Source of the DNA: Williamsia serinedens
GTDB lineage: Bacteria; Actinomycetota; Actinomycetes; Mycobacteriales; Mycobacteriaceae
Direction of reading: 5' to 3'
DNA length: 64,000 nt
Assembly: GCF_024171725.1 (NCBI RefSeq)
Contig: NZ_JAMTCG010000007.1
Span: 305,895-369,894 of the forward strand
A model generated the notes under the pieces. That model was given only the letters and a program-made list of their open reading frames with translations, was not told the origin of the DNA and ran no database searches. The position numbers and the translations under genes are program-made. Every line of letters begins with the position of its first letter. Positions within the stretch are counted from its first letter, which is position 1. This document shows, one piece after another, positions 15,877 through 24,565 of the stretch.

Positions 15877-17973
15877 ATGGCCCCGAACAGCATGCGCACG
15901 TCGGCCGTGGCCGAGATCCTCGATCCGGCAAACCCGACGGACGCGGAGCGGCTCGCGACGCTGCGCGCCGACCCCGCGATCGAGGTCGTCGACACCCTCG
16001 AACGCCAACGGGAGGCGCTGCACGCCTGCCTCCCCCGTCCCGACGACGCGGTGCTCGAGGAGACCTCCCGCTGGGTCCACATGCCCTGGCGTCGCACGGT
16101 CGTACACGTGCTGGGCCCGCGCGCGTTCCGCCGGGTCCGCCTCGACCGCAACCGCAACAAGATCACGCTGGACGAGCAGCAGCGGGCGGCCGAGACGACT
16201 GTCGGCGTGGTGGGCCTCAGCGTCGGCCACGCCGTGGCGCACACGATCGCCCTGGAGGGGCTGGCGGGGACACTGCGCCTGGCCGACCTCGACGAGCTGG
16301 ACCTGGGCAACCTCAACCGTGTCCCCGCGACCGTTCTCGACATCGGGGTGAACAAGGCGGTGGTCGCCGCACGCCGTATCGCGGAGATCGATCCCTATCT
16401 GCGCGTGGAGATCCTGCCCGCCGCCGTGGACGAGTCGACCGTCGAGGAGTTCCTCGACGGTCTCGACGTCGTCGTCGAGGAATGCGATTCGTTCGCCGCG
16501 AAGGTGTTGCTGCGCAGACGTGCTCGCGACCGGCGCATCCCGGTGCTGTGCGAGACCAGTGACGGCGGGGTGCTCGACGTCGAGCGGTTCGACGTCGAGC
16601 CCGACCGCCCCCTGTTCCACGGACTGCTCGACGACGTCGACACCGACGGCGTCCTCGACCCGGCGACCCTGATCGCCGCCGCCGCAACGCTTCTCGACGC
16701 ACGGCGTCTGACGTCCCGGATGGGCGCCTCGGTACTCGAGGTCGGCCGGACCCTCTCGACGTGGCCGCAGCTCGGAGGTGACGTCGCCCTGGGTGGGGCG
16801 ACGGTCGCGACCGCGCTGCGGCGACTGCTGCGCCGGGATCCGTTGCCGTCGGGGCGGATCCGTGCCGACCTCGATGCCCGTCTCGACGACCTCGTGGACC
16901 CGCTGACCGAGACGGAGCGACCGACGGTGTCGTACGAGCCCGATCCGGCCGCCCGGGCTCAGGAGATGTCCGACGTCGAGGTCGTCGCCTTCGCGGCCGC
17001 CCGTGCACCGTCGCCGTACAACCTGCAGCCGTGGACGATCCGGCGCTCCGAGGACACCGTCGAGATCACCCGGACCCCGGGAGCGGGGTCGACGCTCGGC
17101 GACGTCGCCGGGCGCGCGTCGGCGGTCACGATCGGCGCCGCCGCACGCAACATGGCCGTGGCGGCCCGGGCGCGGGGACGGTCGACGTCGGTCGCGATCG
17201 CCGGTGACTCCGCGCGGATCGCCCTGTCCGACGACCGGACCGAACCGACGCCGGGTGCGATCGACGGCGCCGCGGCCGTGTTCGCGCGCCGCAGCACACG
17301 GGAGGCCGGGGACGGCTCACCGCTGTCCCCCGCCGAGGTCGATGCGCTGCAAGCGTCGACCACGGCCGGCACCGTGCGCGTCGTCACCGACCGCGACCGC
17401 ATCGACCGCGCCGCGGCGGTCCTCGGTGTGGACGCACGTGTCCGTCACCTGGTGCCCGGCGTGCACGGCGAATGGGCGGCGGCGATCCGCCACCCGGGCG
17501 AGGTCGCACCCACCGGCATCGATGCGCACGCACTGGGTCTGCCCACGGCGGCCCGTGCGCTGGTGCCCCTGCTGACCCGCGGGGACGTGATGGCGCACCT
17601 GGCCGCGTGGGACGCCGGGCAGGGGCTCGGTGCGCCGACCGCGGCGGTGGTCGCGTCGGCCTCGGCTCTCGTCGTCGTCACGGCCGCCGGGTGGTCCGTC
17701 GACGATTTCGCACGTGCCGGCGACGTCGCCGAGGCGGTGTGGATCGCGGCGACCGCGGCCGGCCTCGGCGTATGTGTCACCCAGCCGATCGCCGTCTACG
17801 CCCGCGACGACGCCGACCGGGAGGCGATCAGCCCCGACTGGGCACAGCAGTTGGGGGCCGTCGACCGTGACTTCCGGGACGCGCTCGGCGTCGCCGACGA
17901 CCCGCTGGCCCTGGTCCTCCGGGTGGTCCGCGGGACCGGCAGCGCGCCGGTCAGCCGCCGGCGCGCGGTGTGA
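15877..17973 (+). CDS. ThiF (E1-like) and nitroreductase fusion, Rv1355c family
   Basis: A two-domain 698-aa protein. Residues about 90-250 form a ThiF/E1-like adenylating fold: GLSVGHAVAH glycine loop (atypical, GxSxG), DLDELDLGNLNR with the acidic and Arg residues that bind ATP, a conserved Lys in GVNKAVVA, and ECDSF. No CxxC zinc pairs are seen. Residues about 370-690 look like a nitroreductase-family flavin domain (APSPYNLQPW start, then AAGLGVCVTQP). The ATG at 15877 follows GGAAGAGG with 7-nt spacing; an in-frame GTG at 15856 is less likely. Rv1355c was named moeY for its E1 part, but molybdopterin synthesis is unproven. Substrate unknown. Confidence 0.85.
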   Translation: MAPNSMRTSAVAEILDPANPTDAERLATLRADPAIEVVDTLERQREALHACLPRPDDAVLEETSRWVHMPWRRTVVHVLGPRAFRRVRLDRNRNKITLDEQQRAAETTVGVVGLSVGHAVAHTIALEGLAGTLRLADLDELDLGNLNRVPATVLDIGVNKAVVAARRIAEIDPYLRVEILPAAVDESTVEEFLDGLDVVVEECDSFAAKVLLRRRARDRRIPVLCETSDGGVLDVERFDVEPDRPLFHGLLDDVDTDGVLDPATLIAAAATLLDARRLTSRMGASVLEVGRTLSTWPQLGGDVALGGATVATALRRLLRRDPLPSGRIRADLDARLDDLVDPLTETERPTVSYEPDPAARAQEMSDVEVVAFAAARAPSPYNLQPWTIRRSEDTVEITRTPGAGSTLGDVAGRASAVTIGAAARNMAVAARARGRSTSVAIAGDSARIALSDDRTEPTPGAIDGAAAVFARRSTREAGDGSPLSPAEVDALQASTTAGTVRVVTDRDRIDRAAAVLGVDARVRHLVPGVHGEWAAAIRHPGEVAPTGIDAHALGLPTAARALVPLLTRGDVMAHLAAWDAGQGLGAPTAAVVASASALVVVTAAGWSVDDFARAGDVAEAVWIAATAAGLGVCVTQPIAVYARDDADREAISPDWAQQLGAVDRDFRDALGVADDPLALVLRVVRGTGSAPVSRRRAV

Positions 17974-17988
17974 CGGCGCCGTCGGGTC

Positions 17989-19515
17989 TCAGTAGGCGCC
18001 GTCGCGCGACACGACGGCCTTCGCCGTGCGCCACAGGATGATGATGTCCTGCATGATCGACCAGTTCTCGACGTAGGTGAGGTCGAGACGGACCGACTCC
18101 TCCCACGAGAGGTCGGAGCGGCCGGAGACCTGCCACAGTCCGGTGATCCCCGGTTTCACCAGCATCCGCCGCGTGACGATGTGGTCGTAGGTCTCGACCT
18201 CCTCGCGCAGCGGCGGGCGCGGTCCGACGAGGCTCATCGACCCGCCCATGACGTTGAACAGCTGCGGGAGCTCGTCGAGGCTGTAGCGCCGCAGCACCCG
18301 GCCGACGCGGGTGACGCGGGGGTCGTCGGCCATCTTGAACAGCACGTCGTTGCCCTTGTCGCGATCGGTGAGCGCGGCACGCTGCAGGTCGGCCCCGACC
18401 ACCATCGACCGGAACTTCCACATCGGGAACGGCTCGTTGCCCAGCCCGATCCGCTCGCCGCGGTAGAACACCGGCCCGGGCGACGACAGCTTCACCGCGA
18501 TCGCGCACGCGATCATCACCGGCGACAGCAGCACCAGCAGCACCGCGGTGACGCTGCGGTCGAAGGCGGACTTCAGGAACCGGTTGGCGCCCTCGTAGGC
18601 GGGCTTGTCGATGTGCAGCAACGGCAGGCCGGCCACGGGGCGGACCATCATGCGCGGGCCCGCGACGTCGGTCACCCCCGGTGACACGAGCATGTCGACG
18701 TCCATGCCCTCGAGGTCCCAGGACAGTTCGCGCATCGCCGAGTGCCCCAGCACCTCGGCCGAGGTCACCGCCACGGTCGTCGCGCCCGACAGCGCGACCG
18801 CTGTCCGGGCGTCGGAGAAGTCACCGAACACCGGGATGACCCGACCGCCCGACTGGACGATCTCGGGGTCGCTGGGCTTCTCGACCGGCAGGCACATCCC
18901 GACGACCTCGTAGCCGAGCTCGGGGTTCGCGTCGAGACGCTCGATGAGCAGTTGCGCCGACCGCATCCCACCCATGACGAGGACACGTTCGAGGTACCGG
19001 CCCGCGCGCCGCATCCGGGCGACGTGTCGCCGCATCAGCCACCGCGACAGCACCAGCAACGCCGCCCCCAGCGGGAAGGCGACGGCCAGGAACCCCCGGG
19101 CGACGCTCAGCACCATCAACTGGTCGACGATCGCCAGCACACCGAACGTGGTCAGCGTCGCGGTGAGGACCCGGCTGTACTCGGTGGGGCCGCTGCCCAG
19201 GACGCGACGGTCCGAGCTCTGCGTGACCCGCAGCATCACGAACCAGCCGACCGCGATGAGCAGGGCGATCGCGACGGCGGGCCAGCGGTACCGGCCCAGC
19301 GTGTGGACGAGGTCGTAGCCGAATCGCGCCACCAGGGCGACCATCACCGCGGTCACCACCACGGCGAAGTCGAGCACCCGGACCCGCGCGGCGTACTGGT
19401 AGAGCCAGTTCTGCGATCGCGGCTGCACGAACTCCGCGCGCGCGACGGCGGACATGTCGCGGCGCGAGACCCCCCGCAGGCGTCGGGTCGTCGGCGCGCG
19501 GCCTGGCCGTGTCAT
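17989..19515 (-). CDS. Polyprenyl glycosylphosphotransferase initiating polysaccharide synthesis
   Basis: Expected to transfer a sugar-1-phosphate from a nucleotide sugar to undecaprenyl- or decaprenyl-phosphate, the first step of exopolysaccharide assembly. The 508-aa protein has about four N-terminal membrane segments, a central CoA/nucleotide-binding-like domain, a fifth hydrophobic segment (ALLVLLSPVMIACAI region) and the C-terminal bacterial sugar transferase domain with KFRSM, RRYSLDELPQL, GPRPPL and KPGITGLWQVSGR. The ATG at 19515 follows GGGGGAGG by 7 nt, better than the upstream ATGs at 19539 and 19584. It is the last gene of a minus-strand run with the TetR, lipase and glycosidase genes. 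Confidence 0.93.
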   Translation of the reverse strand: MTRPGRAPTTRRLRGVSRRDMSAVARAEFVQPRSQNWLYQYAARVRVLDFAVVVTAVMVALVARFGYDLVHTLGRYRWPAVAIALLIAVGWFVMLRVTQSSDRRVLGSGPTEYSRVLTATLTTFGVLAIVDQLMVLSVARGFLAVAFPLGAALLVLSRWLMRRHVARMRRAGRYLERVLVMGGMRSAQLLIERLDANPELGYEVVGMCLPVEKPSDPEIVQSGGRVIPVFGDFSDARTAVALSGATTVAVTSAEVLGHSAMRELSWDLEGMDVDMLVSPGVTDVAGPRMMVRPVAGLPLLHIDKPAYEGANRFLKSAFDRSVTAVLLVLLSPVMIACAIAVKLSSPGPVFYRGERIGLGNEPFPMWKFRSMVVGADLQRAALTDRDKGNDVLFKMADDPRVTRVGRVLRRYSLDELPQLFNVMGGSMSLVGPRPPLREEVETYDHIVTRRMLVKPGITGLWQVSGRSDLSWEESVRLDLTYVENWSIMQDIIILWRTAKAVVSRDGAY

Positions 19516-19588
19516 CGAACGTCCTCCCCCTGCAGACATCGCCGCCTCGCGCGGCTCGTCATGGTGATCGTCCGGTCCCGCCACGGCG

Positions 19589-20194
19589 TTACCCCGCGGT
19601 GAGGGCTGCGCGGGCCATCGCGGCGAGCTGGGCGGCGGCCACCTCGTCCCCGAGTTCCGGCATGCGGGGCGCGGCGTTGATGAGACCGAACACCGCGTGG
19701 GCGCGGGCGAGACCCACCCGACGGTCCACCCCGGTCACGTCGACGACGGTGTCGGCCCAGAGATCGACGTACCGACGCTGCAGGCGACGGACCGTGGCAC
19801 GCGGGCCCTCGTCGAGCGCCGCGAGGTCGCGGGACTGCACGGTGATGAGGTCGGGCTCGGTGAGCGCGAACCGGACGTGCACGTCGACGAGCTCGGCGAG
19901 GCGTCGCGCGGGGTCCTCGGTGCGGGCGACCACGGCCGTGCCACCGTCGAGCAACCGCACGGAGATCTCGGTCAGCATCTGCGCGAGCAGGTCCTGCTTG
20001 TTGGCGAAGTGCCGGTACATCGCCGGTCCGCTGACGCCGACCGCCGCCCCGATGTCCTCCAACCGCACCGACGCGTACCCGCGACGAGCCATCAGCGCGG
20101 CCGCCGCGGTCAGCAGTTCCCGCCGCCGTTCGGCCTTGGCGGCACTGCGTGTGGTGGTCGTGGCCTCGGCGCCGGGATCGGACGTCGTGGTCAT
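19589..20194 (-). CDS. TetR-family transcriptional regulator
   Basis: A 201-aa regulator. The N-terminal helix-turn-helix is typical: RRRELLTAAAALMARRGY, then VRLEDIGAAVGVSGPAMYRHF (residues about 25-65). The C-terminal ligand domain (VDVHVRFALTEPDLITV and following) resembles the actinobacterial TetR group found near fatty-acid and acyl-CoA genes. Its start overlaps the end of the upstream lipase gene by 4 nt, so it is translated from the same messenger as the glycosidase and lipase. It may control this operon itself; no operator was identified. Confidence 0.9.
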   Translation of the reverse strand: MTTTSDPGAEATTTTRSAAKAERRRELLTAAAALMARRGYASVRLEDIGAAVGVSGPAMYRHFANKQDLLAQMLTEISVRLLDGGTAVVARTEDPARRLAELVDVHVRFALTEPDLITVQSRDLAALDEGPRATVRRLQRRYVDLWADTVVDVTGVDRRVGLARAHAVFGLINAAPRMPELGDEVAAAQLAAMARAALTAG

Positions 20195-21384
20195 CGCACG
20201 CAGTTCGTCGGGGCGGGCGTGCCCGCGAACCTATCCCGCAGCCACGGCAGCGCGGAGCTGATGTCGACGTCGGCGTGGCCCTTGCCCGGTTGTTCCGAGG
20301 ACTCGATCGTGTCGCCGAGGGCGCAGGCTCGCCGCACCGCGTCCCGCGTCCACGCGGGGTCGATGAAGGTGTCGGCGTCACCGAAGAGTACGAGCATGGG
20401 CGCCGACGCGGTGCGTTTGGGCAACGCGTACGACTCGAGCAGGTCCGTCAGGCGCGTGGTGGCCTCCGTCGACCGCGGCATGATGTCGCCGGGCCGCAGC
20501 GCCGCGATCGCGGCGGGCCGTTGCGCCGCCGCGGCTCCGCTGCAGGACGAGAGCGTGTCCCACAGCCGCGCCGCGCGGGCCGAGCGGTAGTCGTCGCGGA
20601 CGATGTCGGGGTGTGATCGTGCGGCCGCCTCGATGAACAGCTGCAACGACGGCGCCTGGTCCGAGGTGAGCGTGCCGGCCAGCGACTTGTCGACGAGACC
20701 GACGACGTCGGCGGCGGGCGCGGCCGCGACGACGCCGAGCGGCCGCAGGTCCGGTGCGTACGAGGCGCTCTCCTCGTTCGCCGCCCAGATCGCGCCGCCG
20801 CCCTGCGACGACCCGTAGCCGGCCCACCGCGGCGACACCGAGCCGAACACCGTCCGCGTCGCGCGGATCGCGTCGAGGACATCGCGCCCCGCGGTGACCG
20901 AGTCGAGGTACGGGTGCACCCCGGGCGCCCCGAGGCCCTGGTAGTCGGGCACGGCGACCGCGTAGCCCGCGCCGACGAGCGACTGGGCGATGGTCAGCAG
21001 ACCACCCAGCTCCGGTGATCGGGACGGCGCGCACGCCTCGTCGATCCCCGTCGTCCCGTGGGCGAGCGCGACGACCGGCCACCCGCCCTGCGGCGGCGTC
21101 CCCCCGGGCACGAACGAGGTGCCGGTGACACGAATCGGCTTCCCGTCCGGATCGGTGGACATGTAGGTGACGCTGGCGCCCTTGGCCTGGACCAGCTTCA
21201 TGGGAACGGTCAGATCGCCGTACTCGGACGCCGCGACCACCGACCCGGGCGTCGACCCACCGGGCACCCGCAGGTCCGGCTCGTCGGGGAAGAAGACGGG
21301 CCACAGGACGACGGCCCCCACCGCCACCACGGCGACGACGAGGACGGCGACCGCCACGAGCGCCCACCGGAGCGCGCGGGTCAC
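20191..21384 (-). CDS. Exported lipase-family alpha/beta hydrolase
   Basis: A 397-aa secretory-lipase-type (LIP family) hydrolase. A single N-terminal hydrophobic segment (residues about 5-30) without a lipobox cysteine suggests a signal anchor. The nucleophile elbow is GYGSSQGG with S193; the oxyanion-side block is ALAHGTTG; the acid is in GDADTFID and the histidine in GKGHAD. Likely substrates are esters such as acylglycerols or O-acylated sugars, but this is not fixed by sequence. It overlaps both the upstream glycosidase gene and the downstream TetR gene by 4 nt. It is one of four related hydrolases within this locus. Confidence 0.87.
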   Translation of the reverse strand: MTRALRWALVAVAVLVVAVVAVGAVVLWPVFFPDEPDLRVPGGSTPGSVVAASEYGDLTVPMKLVQAKGASVTYMSTDPDGKPIRVTGTSFVPGGTPPQGGWPVVALAHGTTGIDEACAPSRSPELGGLLTIAQSLVGAGYAVAVPDYQGLGAPGVHPYLDSVTAGRDVLDAIRATRTVFGSVSPRWAGYGSSQGGGAIWAANEESASYAPDLRPLGVVAAAPAADVVGLVDKSLAGTLTSDQAPSLQLFIEAAARSHPDIVRDDYRSARAARLWDTLSSCSGAAAAQRPAAIAALRPGDIMPRSTEATTRLTDLLESYALPKRTASAPMLVLFGDADTFIDPAWTRDAVRRACALGDTIESSEQPGKGHADVDISSALPWLRDRFAGTPAPTNCVR

Positions 21385-22937
21385 GAGACCTGCACCCGCA
21401 CCGGCTCTCCGAACGGTTTACGCATCACGGCGTTCGTGCACCGCACCACGCGGGTGTCGCCGTCGACGTACTCGTCGGTCGTCGGGAATCCGTACTCGGG
21501 TCGCCATGCGTCCAGCATGTCACCGGCCAGCCCGTGCACGCCCGTCGACGGTGTCCAGAACACCGTCATCGGCCGGATGCCGCGCGCCGACTGACGGCCG
21601 TCGACGAAGGGCCCGTCCGGCACCGCACGCTGGTCGGCGAGGTAGTCGACGACCGGGGCCGGCGACGCGTAGCAGTCGTCGCGGGCGCAGGTGACCGCGC
21701 CGCCGGCGTACTCCTGGCGGACGACGGGGATGCCGCGCGGCGACATCTCGCGGTACCAGGGCGTCACGGCCCCGCCGACCCGGGCGTCGCCGGTGGCCGC
21801 GGCCGCGACCACCCGCTGGTGCACCTCGTCGTCGACGACACCGCGACGGATCAGGGTCTGCAACCGGTCGTAGGCGGGCTTCGGCGAGAAGTCGGTGTGC
21901 AGGATCCCGAACGTGTCCTCCTTGTCGGGGCTGCCCGACCGTCGATCACGCAGCTCGTGCACGATCACCGGGCCGGCGTACGACAGCTGCGACCACTGCG
22001 CGACCGACTGCACGACGACCTGCGCCTGCGCCTGTGGATCGGTGGGCAGGTCACCGGTCGTCGGATACCCGATCTCGCTGGCCCACATCTTCTTCGCGGC
22101 GTCCCCGTTCGCGCGCATGACGGCATACATGTCGGCGACCATCCGCATCGCCGAGTCGGGGTCGTGCGGGTCGGAGTTGAAGGAGGCCGGGTAGGAGTAC
22201 GGGTGCACCGACAGCGCGTCGAAGTACCCGCGCCCCCCGGCGGCGTAGATGCCCCTGAGGAACCGCAACCCGTTCATGGTGGTGTCGCTGTCGACGGCGG
22301 TCGCGATCGCGCCGCCGACCACGGTGATCCCCCGGTCGACCGACTTGAGCCCCCGGTAGGCCGCTCGCAGCAGTGCCGTGTACGCACGGGGGTCCGGTCC
22401 GGGGCGGAAGTAGTACCCGCCGTTGGGCTCGTTCCAGATCTCGAAGGTGTCGACCCTGCCCTCGAGGTGGCGTGCGGCGTCGGCGGCGAACTCGCCGAAC
22501 CGCGCAGCGGATGCGGGCCGCTCGGCGATGGGTCCCGGACGGTTCGCCGCCCAGGCCGGTGTGTAGTCGAGGATGCCGAGGATGTCGATGCCGTGACGCC
22601 GCGCGGCGTCGATCACCTCGTCCGTCGGCCCCCAGTTCCACACGCCGTCGGCCGGTTCGACCGCGGGCCAGGCGATGTCCATCCGGAGCAGCGAGACCCC
22701 GAGATCGTTCATGGCGCGCATCGACCGGTCGATCGTCTCGGCGTCGGAGCCGATGAGGTTGGTGCCACCACTCACCCCGACGGGGGCAAGCGGTGTCGGC
22801 GCGGCGAGCGGTGTGGCCGCCGTCGGGATCGTCGCGTCCGGCCGGGGCGGTGACGAACAGGCGCTCACCGTGGCGACGAGTACGAGGAGCGAGGCGGTCA
22901 GCGCGGCGGCTGCTCGTCGCCGCCGGGCACCGCGCAC
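21381..22937 (-). CDS. Clan GH-A glycoside hydrolase lipoprotein
   Basis: A 518-aa exported lipoprotein: Arg-rich start, hydrophobic core and lipobox VSAC (C27), then an Ala/Pro/Thr linker and a (beta/alpha)8-barrel glycosidase domain (about 55-400). The two catalytic glutamates are recognisable: acid/base E170 in IWNEPNGG and nucleophile E288 in WASEIGYPT. The pattern fits GH5/GH39-type enzymes, and the ASEIGYPT block is frequent in glycosidases encoded in polysaccharide gene clusters. It probably trims or releases the locus polysaccharide at the cell surface. The GTG start has no strong Shine-Dalgarno. The stop overlaps the lipase start by 4 nt. Confidence 0.85.
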   Translation of the reverse strand: MRGARRRRAAAALTASLLVLVATVSACSSPPRPDATIPTAATPLAAPTPLAPVGVSGGTNLIGSDAETIDRSMRAMNDLGVSLLRMDIAWPAVEPADGVWNWGPTDEVIDAARRHGIDILGILDYTPAWAANRPGPIAERPASAARFGEFAADAARHLEGRVDTFEIWNEPNGGYYFRPGPDPRAYTALLRAAYRGLKSVDRGITVVGGAIATAVDSDTTMNGLRFLRGIYAAGGRGYFDALSVHPYSYPASFNSDPHDPDSAMRMVADMYAVMRANGDAAKKMWASEIGYPTTGDLPTDPQAQAQVVVQSVAQWSQLSYAGPVIVHELRDRRSGSPDKEDTFGILHTDFSPKPAYDRLQTLIRRGVVDDEVHQRVVAAAATGDARVGGAVTPWYREMSPRGIPVVRQEYAGGAVTCARDDCYASPAPVVDYLADQRAVPDGPFVDGRQSARGIRPMTVFWTPSTGVHGLAGDMLDAWRPEYGFPTTDEYVDGDTRVVRCTNAVMRKPFGEPVRVQVS

Positions 22938-23069
22938 CCCGCACCGCGGCGGCCGTCGGCCACCGTGCGCTGCGGATCCCCAAGCCTCGATGAGGAGACA
23001 TTAGTCGACGATTTGCTCACGCGAATGAGTTGTACGACGGTGACGAACCTCCGTGTCGGGGTCCTGACG

Positions 23070-24356
23070 TCAGCGGGTCTTGACGCGCCTCGCGAGATCG
23101 ATCGCGGGCTTCTCCACGAAGCGGTAGGTGATCGCCGAGCACAGGACCGTCGCGGCGAAGACGATGAGAAGGTTCCTGCCCAACCCCGCCCAGGTGTCGC
23201 CGCCGAGCACCCCCCACCGGCCCAGCAGCATCAGCAGCGGGAAGTGCCACAGGTACATGCTCAGCGAGATGCGGCCGAGGTACTCGAAGGGCTTCCAGTC
23301 GACGACCTCGGCGATGCGTGAGCGGGCGTCGTGGGCGAGCGGCAGCACGATGATCGCGATGATGAGGCCGCTGGCGAACGAGGTCGCGACGACCTGCTGG
23401 TTGCTGGGCAGGACCAGCAGCACCAGCATGACGAGCAGGGCGGGGAGCAGCAGGATCGCGCTGACCCGCCGCGCCCACACCGCGAAGCGCGCGGAGAGCG
23501 CGCCGGACTCGACGGCGACGAAGAGGACCGCGGCGATCATGCCGAAGGTGAACGTCTGTGCGCCGCCGAGGAAGCTGCGCAGGATGACGGCCGACCAGTT
23601 CGGCCCGAAGTTCGCCGCGACGATGTCGTCGATGCCCTGGGCGCGGGCGATCGCGTCGGCGACCGCCGTGCCGACCACGCCGATGACGCAGAAGGCGATC
23701 GGCGCGATCAGCGCCAGGACCATCGGCGAGGTGCCCCGACGCCGCCGCAGCGCGAACAACCCCCAGCCCACCAGCGGGAGACTGATGTAGAAGGCGTACT
23801 CCAGCGTCAGCGACCACGACGGATTGATGCCGGTCTGGATCAGGCCGGGCACGTAGGTCTGGACCAGGAAGATGTTGGCCAGGAACGTGACCGGGTCGGT
23901 GATCATGCCGGTCCCCGCCTCGCTGCCGAGCACGAGGGCCTGCTGGGCATTACGGACGAACACCGCCTGCAGCACGAAGTTCGCGATGAGGAACACCACG
24001 AGGTAGCACGGCATGATCCGCAGCACGCGGTGGACGACGAAGCTGCGGACGTCCGGCTGGCGGTCGCGATCGGCGAAGAGGGCCCGCAGGATCGGCAGGT
24101 ACAGCAGGAATCCCGAGAGCGCGAAGAAGAAGATGAGCGCCTGGCCGAGGATCTGCAGCTTGCCCGACTCGGCGGTGTGCACGGAGTAGTGGCCTGCGAC
24201 GTGCACGACGAGGATGCAGACACACGCGATCCCGCGGGGACCGTCGAGGCCCCGGATGCGCTTGTGGCGCCGCGCTGCCGGTGTCGGCAACGCCGGCGAT
24301 GGTCCCCCCTCGACGGGGACCCCGGAGGCGACGCCCCCGACCCGCTGCTCGGTCAT
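23070..24356 (-). CDS. Acyltransferase-3 family membrane protein
   Basis: A 428-aa integral membrane O-acyltransferase with about ten hydrophobic segments, starting with GLDGPRGIACVCILVVHV, which carries the family Arg and His positions. Such enzymes (OafA-like) acetylate or acylate cell-surface sugars, so it probably decorates the polysaccharide made here. The ATG at 24356 has AGGGAG 7 nt upstream; an ATG two codons earlier (24362) is also possible. It ends 132 bp before the glycosidase start on the same strand and is divergent from the second glycosidase gene. The C-terminal YRFVEKPAI segment is typical of the family. Confidence 0.9.
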   Translation of the reverse strand: MTEQRVGGVASGVPVEGGPSPALPTPAARRHKRIRGLDGPRGIACVCILVVHVAGHYSVHTAESGKLQILGQALIFFFALSGFLLYLPILRALFADRDRQPDVRSFVVHRVLRIMPCYLVVFLIANFVLQAVFVRNAQQALVLGSEAGTGMITDPVTFLANIFLVQTYVPGLIQTGINPSWSLTLEYAFYISLPLVGWGLFALRRRRGTSPMVLALIAPIAFCVIGVVGTAVADAIARAQGIDDIVAANFGPNWSAVILRSFLGGAQTFTFGMIAAVLFVAVESGALSARFAVWARRVSAILLLPALLVMLVLLVLPSNQQVVATSFASGLIIAIIVLPLAHDARSRIAEVVDWKPFEYLGRISLSMYLWHFPLLMLLGRWGVLGGDTWAGLGRNLLIVFAATVLCSAITYRFVEKPAIDLARRVKTR

Positions 24357-24565
24357 CGCCATGCTCCCTGAGATCGCCGTCGGCAGAGTCCGACGTCCCC
24401 CGACGCGCCCGCCCCTGATGTGTGCACTTGGGATCATAGGGGGCGCACGATCCACCGGCATCACGACGACGGTCACCGACAGGCCGATCGCGTGCGTGCT
24501 GTGGTTCACTGTCGCGGCGGGGGTTGTCCAGACGGCTGCTCTCCGTTCGCGAAAGGTCCCTGTCC

